64,000 bases of DNA from Nocardia nova (GTDB taxonomy: Bacteria > Actinomycetota > Actinomycetes > Mycobacteriales > Mycobacteriaceae), in NCBI RefSeq assembly GCF_002933465.1, contig NZ_PSZE01000032.1, forward strand, positions 16,972 to 80,971, read 5' to 3'. Numbering within the stretch: position 1 is the first letter of the stretch; each line of letters begins with the position of its first letter. The translations under genes and the position numbers were made by a program. Below are positions 60,774-64,000 of the stretch, piece after piece. The notes beneath the pieces were generated by a model. It was not told where the DNA came from and did not search any database. It saw nothing but the letters and a program-made list of their open reading frames with translations.

Positions 60774-61991
60774 GTGACGATTCGCGGTAAACGAGTGGCG
60801 CTATGTGTGGCGGCAGTGTCGGTTGCTTTGACAGCGGCCTGTACGTCAACGGTATCGGGGGAGGCGGTTCCGGGAGAAATCGACATTCGGACCCTGGACG
60901 TTGGCTCGTATTCTACGGATAAGTCGAAGATATTCGATTCTCTGCTCGAGAGCGAACCTCCGATTCTGGAAGCTGTCCGATTGGCCGACGCCGTGGTCTC
61001 CCCCTACGAAGTGGACCACAAGTATGTTTACGGTCTGGGCGGAAAGCTGGAAATGAACCCGGACGACGTTACCCTGCAACTGCCAGCTTTCATGAAGCCG
61101 ATCGTCGCCAAATTTGGGATGGTTATGGCAGTCCGGACCGCAGCCGCGGATGCGAGTATCGGCGACGGGAAGACTTTCGAAAACGGCGCGTTCGAAGGCC
61201 TCACCGCAACGATCATTCGCTTTCCTGATCATGCTGCGGCAAAGTCCGCGGCGGCGGAGATGGACGCGGCAGATTTCGCCTGGAGCCCAGATAACGTTGC
61301 GGTCGAATTGCCGGATATTTCGGATGCTCTGGCCCATTGGCGGCCGATGGTCCCGACAATCGGCGTAATCGTACCGCACGGAGAATTCGTTATTGCGGTA
61401 TACGCTGGTCGTCATACTGTGGACAAGAACGCCTTGATAGCCATGGTGACGAAGTATATCGCCGAGCAAACAAATAGGTTGGACCAATTTCGGCCGACGC
61501 CCGTGTCCGACTTCAAAACGTTGAAACAGGATCCGGATAACATGCTGGTTCGTATGCTTCAGCCGTACGGGACGATTTCTGGACCGAGTCCGGAATCTGA
61601 CATTGTCCTTACGCCGCGCGGTTTCTCGATATTTCAATCCGACATTGCGGGCAGGGCTCAGATGATGGACAGGTTCGGAGTCGATCGAGTTGCGGCATCT
61701 CAGGGGAGATTCTTGTTTCGCACTCGGGACTCGCAGGCTGCAAGAGCCTTTTTGGCAGATGCTGCAACCGTTCTCGATAAGGACAAGCAGAAAAAGAAGG
61801 AGCTCGGGCCTGCGCCTGGGCTGCCCGAGTCGAAATGCCTCGAGTATTCGTCGCCTTCGTCGCCGTCGGCTACAAAATACAATTGTTATGTTGCGTATCG
61901 GCGATACGTCGCCATGGTCAAGTCGGATCAGTTGATTGACGTTCGTCAGCAAGCAGCGGCCCAATATGCTGTCCTGGCCAACAATCAGTAG
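60774..61991 (+). CDS. DUF7373-like lipoprotein 1
   Basis: A 405-residue lipoprotein. GTG 60774 (MTIRGKRVALCVAAVS) follows GGAG by five bases. It opens with a short basic n-region, a hydrophobic core and lipobox LTAAC, so Cys24 should be lipidated and the mature protein anchored outside the membrane. The mature start includes IDIRTLDVGSYST, and the C-terminus is DQLIDVRQQAAAQYAVLANN; both have counterparts in the next gene, so the two are tandem paralogues. I associate this pattern with the DUF7373 family common in Nocardia; its role is unknown. Proximity to the Esx pair suggests, but does not show, a link to ESX-4. Confidence 0.7.
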   Translation: MTIRGKRVALCVAAVSVALTAACTSTVSGEAVPGEIDIRTLDVGSYSTDKSKIFDSLLESEPPILEAVRLADAVVSPYEVDHKYVYGLGGKLEMNPDDVTLQLPAFMKPIVAKFGMVMAVRTAAADASIGDGKTFENGAFEGLTATIIRFPDHAAAKSAAAEMDAADFAWSPDNVAVELPDISDALAHWRPMVPTIGVIVPHGEFVIAVYAGRHTVDKNALIAMVTKYIAEQTNRLDQFRPTPVSDFKTLKQDPDNMLVRMLQPYGTISGPSPESDIVLTPRGFSIFQSDIAGRAQMMDRFGVDRVAASQGRFLFRTRDSQAARAFLADAATVLDKDKQKKKELGPAPGLPESKCLEYSSPSSPSATKYNCYVAYRRYVAMVKSDQLIDVRQQAAAQYAVLANNQ

Positions 61992-62021
61992 AGCCACTCT
62001 CGGGGGAATGGACTGAATCAA

Positions 62022-63278
62022 ATGGCGAAGTTCTTGCGGATCACTGTTGTCGCCGTGATCGTCTCGTGCGCCACGGCGTTTGTGTCGGCATGTGGGGTCT
62101 CAGGTACTGCCTTGCCGTCGAGTCTGGTTGTCGACGTGTCGCAGTTGGATCCGGGCCCTTACAGCACTTCGGTTCATATACCTCCTGAGTCGAGTCTGTC
62201 GGCTGAGGAGCGCACGGTCCGGGAGGCACAACGAATGGCGAACTATCTGGTGGATCCATTCGAGCTGAACGTGACATTGACGGGCAAGCTGGATCCGACC
62301 GGTATTCTTTACCGTGTACGCGACGTCGCCGAGTACGAGACGTCCGGATTCAGCACCGATGGTTTGGAGGCGCTTACGCGGGCTGCAGCCGAAAACAACT
62401 TCGCCGGTGGCGCGTGGGTCTCCCGCGGCGACGGAAAACGAAACGGCTTGCAGATTTCCAACGCTCTTCTACGGTTTCCCGATCCCGAGTCGGCCGCTCG
62501 TGCGTCGGCGGCAATGGAGACAGCAGTACGTGACTGGAATAATTCCCCGAGAATCGCATTTGTCCATAAGGTTCCAGCGGCTGACATCTCGATTCCGGGA
62601 TACCCGGATGGGCACGCATACCATACAGAATCAGATTATGGCCTGGTGAGCGCGTGGTTTGCGACCGGACCTATAGTCGTGCATTCCACGGTCGTGGATT
62701 CGGGAAAGGATGCTGCGGCGATCGCATCGGTAGCTGCAGGTGTGATAGGAAAGCAAGTCGATCTTTTGAGAACGTTTGTCCCGACTCCGCTGGATCAACT
62801 GTCTTCCCTGATGATCGACAAGGAAGACATTCTCACCCGTGCGCTGCCGTTCAAGAAGGGCGACAGTGTGAGTCCCGCTCAGCAGGCTTATTATTTACCA
62901 CGTGGTATTCTGCATTTCTCTGAAGATGCTACCGTCTTTCAGAAGCTAATGGTCGACGCTGGAGTAGATTTGGCGGGATACAACGCCAGCGTTATATTCC
63001 GCACCAAAGATCAAGTATCGGCGTGGCGCATGCAGTCGGCCTGGATGAAAGCCCATCGCAAAGGGTATACAGAATTGAAACCGCCCTCGGGTTCGCCCGA
63101 GATAGAGTGCGTGAAGAAAAAGGCGGAACCCAACGAAAGTGCCATCCGCGCCGCGGACGGGAGATTTCAGTGCGCGATCGCGTATGGCCGCTATATGGCA
63201 GAAGTGGCAAGCGACCAGCAGTTGGATCTCAACCAGAAGGCCGCGGCACAGCTTGCGTTGCTGGTGAAAAACCCCTGA
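62022..63278 (+). CDS. DUF7373-like lipoprotein 2
   Basis: A 418-residue lipoprotein, paralogous to the preceding gene. The N-terminus MAKFLRITVVAVIVSCATAF is followed by the lipobox VSAC (Cys24) and VVDVSQLDPGPYST. The C-terminus is SDQQLDLNQKAAAQLALLVK. ATG 62022 has a weaker upstream GGGGGA at a long spacing, so translation may be reduced or coupled to the previous gene, which ends 30 bases earlier. The base composition of this pair looks less GC-rich by eye than the ESX genes. Function unknown. Confidence 0.7.
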   Translation: MAKFLRITVVAVIVSCATAFVSACGVSGTALPSSLVVDVSQLDPGPYSTSVHIPPESSLSAEERTVREAQRMANYLVDPFELNVTLTGKLDPTGILYRVRDVAEYETSGFSTDGLEALTRAAAENNFAGGAWVSRGDGKRNGLQISNALLRFPDPESAARASAAMETAVRDWNNSPRIAFVHKVPAADISIPGYPDGHAYHTESDYGLVSAWFATGPIVVHSTVVDSGKDAAAIASVAAGVIGKQVDLLRTFVPTPLDQLSSLMIDKEDILTRALPFKKGDSVSPAQQAYYLPRGILHFSEDATVFQKLMVDAGVDLAGYNASVIFRTKDQVSAWRMQSAWMKAHRKGYTELKPPSGSPEIECVKKKAEPNESAIRAADGRFQCAIAYGRYMAEVASDQQLDLNQKAAAQLALLVKNP

Positions 63279-63307
63279 TCCGTTCGCCGGCGTAAAGCGT
63301 TTTATGG

Positions 63308-63986
63308 TTACTTAATTTGTGCTTGGAGTGTTGGTAACAACTTGTTCAAAAGGGTTTGCTCCGAGTAGGCGTCCCAGTTCCGCATAGCGGAAACTGCGGC
63401 TGGGTCATCCAGGGGAATTACAGTGGCTTTCGAGCTGGTGATAGAGAAGGGCAGACCGAGTAGCCCGCCTCCGCCCGCATGCTCGTCACTGCGCACGGCA
63501 AGAATGTAGCTTTCCGCTGAAGCCTTCAATTCGCTGTATCCGTCTGGTGTCGGGCGCGGAGAGACTTCGTCCCCCTGCTGGGTATAGTTCAAGTTGTAAA
63601 CGAACCCGAGATCTTGCAAAAACTTGGTCTGTGGAGTGCCCCCGAGGTAAATGGAGTACTTGTTTTCCTGAGAAACGTCGACCATCGTGATGATCTTTCC
63701 AGCAAATGCAGGGTTCGCACCCCGTGCCTGAGCCGCTGAAGTAACAGAGGTGGGCGTCGCTATCGTGCTACTCATAGCCGCTGTGCTCGTCGTCGGCCCC
63801 GTCCCGCCCGAATTGCCGTTTGTCGCCCACACTCCGATGCCGGCGGCCAATCCTACGGCGACGAGTGCTCCGACTCCGCCGAGGAGCAAGGGTTTGCGGC
63901 TCTTGGGTTTCGGTTCGAGGAGGCGGGAGAGGTCGGGGTCGGGGCGGTGGCCGGTTTGGGTGGGGATTGCGGATTGGGTCCGGTGG
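63308..63986 (-). CDS. Membrane-anchored hypothetical protein, N-terminus missing at contig end
   Basis: The frame stays open from the stop at 63308 up to the adapter at 63987, so the 5' end is lost. Visible order from the N-terminal side is a hydrophilic segment with HRPDPDLSRLLEPKPKSRK, a transmembrane helix (LLLGGVGALVAVGLAAGIGV), a Ser/Thr/Pro-rich linker and a soluble domain of about 120 residues with FAGKIITMVDVSQENKYSIY. A TTG codon at about 63889 could be mistaken for a start. I do not recognise the family. It is convergent with the lipoproteins and may be an extracytoplasmic partner of them. Confidence 0.6.
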
Positions 63987-64000
63987 CTGTCTCTTATACA
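63987..64000. other. Nextera/Tn5 adapter remnant at contig end
   Basis: CTGTCTCTTATACA equals the first 14 bases of the 19-base Tn5 mosaic-end complement CTGTCTCTTATACACATCT used in Nextera libraries. It sits exactly at the right edge. These bases are sequencing library, not genome, and should be trimmed. The last gene is therefore cut by a contig end. Confidence 0.93.

Overview
The window is high-GC actinobacterial DNA and looks like Nocardia or a close relative in the Mycobacteriales. The reasons are two type VII (ESX) secretion loci with eccB/C/D/E and mycosin genes, an ESX-4 locus lying close to the rpoA-rplQ-truA block as in mycobacteria, an F420-dependent LLM oxidoreductase, DUF4254 and DUF7373-like proteins, and many GTG starts. 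No tRNA, rRNA, CRISPR array or complete insertion sequence was recognised. The right edge is a physical contig end: the last 14 bases match the Tn5/Nextera mosaic end, so they are library adapter and not genome.

Layout. (1) 1-5.9 kb: two small unknown genes, then a tightly coupled group: PLP-dependent decarboxylase, SAM methyltransferase, nucleotidyltransferase and an arginyl-tRNA synthetase that may be a second copy. (2) 5.9-6.3 kb: a decayed IS3-family transposase C-terminus and a probable promoter. (3) 6.3-16.3 kb: a type I restriction-modification operon with an additional HTH-methylase-like subunit whose catalytic motif is altered, then hsdM, hsdS, hsdR and a soluble Ser/Thr kinase 42 bases downstream; a putative five-gene defence unit. 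(4) 16.4-28.8 kb: ESX locus 1 (eccE, eccB, eccA, eccD, mycP, eccC), with all core parts plus the cytosolic EccA ATPase but no WXG100 substrate genes. (5) 28.8-37.1 kb: a GntR regulator with a GNAT acetyltransferase, a DUF4254 protein, a free-standing threonyl-tRNA editing-like domain, a GlxA-type regulator, a large proline/glutamine-rich MinD/ParA-type ATPase resembling EspI, and an MFS transporter.

(6) 37.1-42.3 kb: the conserved translation block infA-rpmJ-rpsM-rpsK-rpsD-rpoA-rplQ-truA. (7) 42.3-47.1 kb: hsp20 under a CIRCE operator, an F420 oxidoreductase, a CsoR-type copper sensor with a candidate operator on its start codon, MTA phosphorylase, a PAS-like sensory protein and an FMN reductase. 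(8) 47.2-60.7 kb: ESX locus 2, an ESX-4-type locus (eccE, eccB, mycP, eccD, eccC and two Esx proteins, the second EsxT-like), interrupted by an MFS transporter and a PNPOx-family protein. (9) 60.7-64.0 kb: two tandem related lipoproteins and a truncated membrane-anchored protein.

The two ESX loci share the divergent eccE/eccB head and two EccB proteins of identical length, so they are probably old paralogues on either side of the ribosomal block. Locus 1 has EccA and lacks substrates; locus 2 has substrates and lacks EccA, so functional cross-talk is plausible but unproven.
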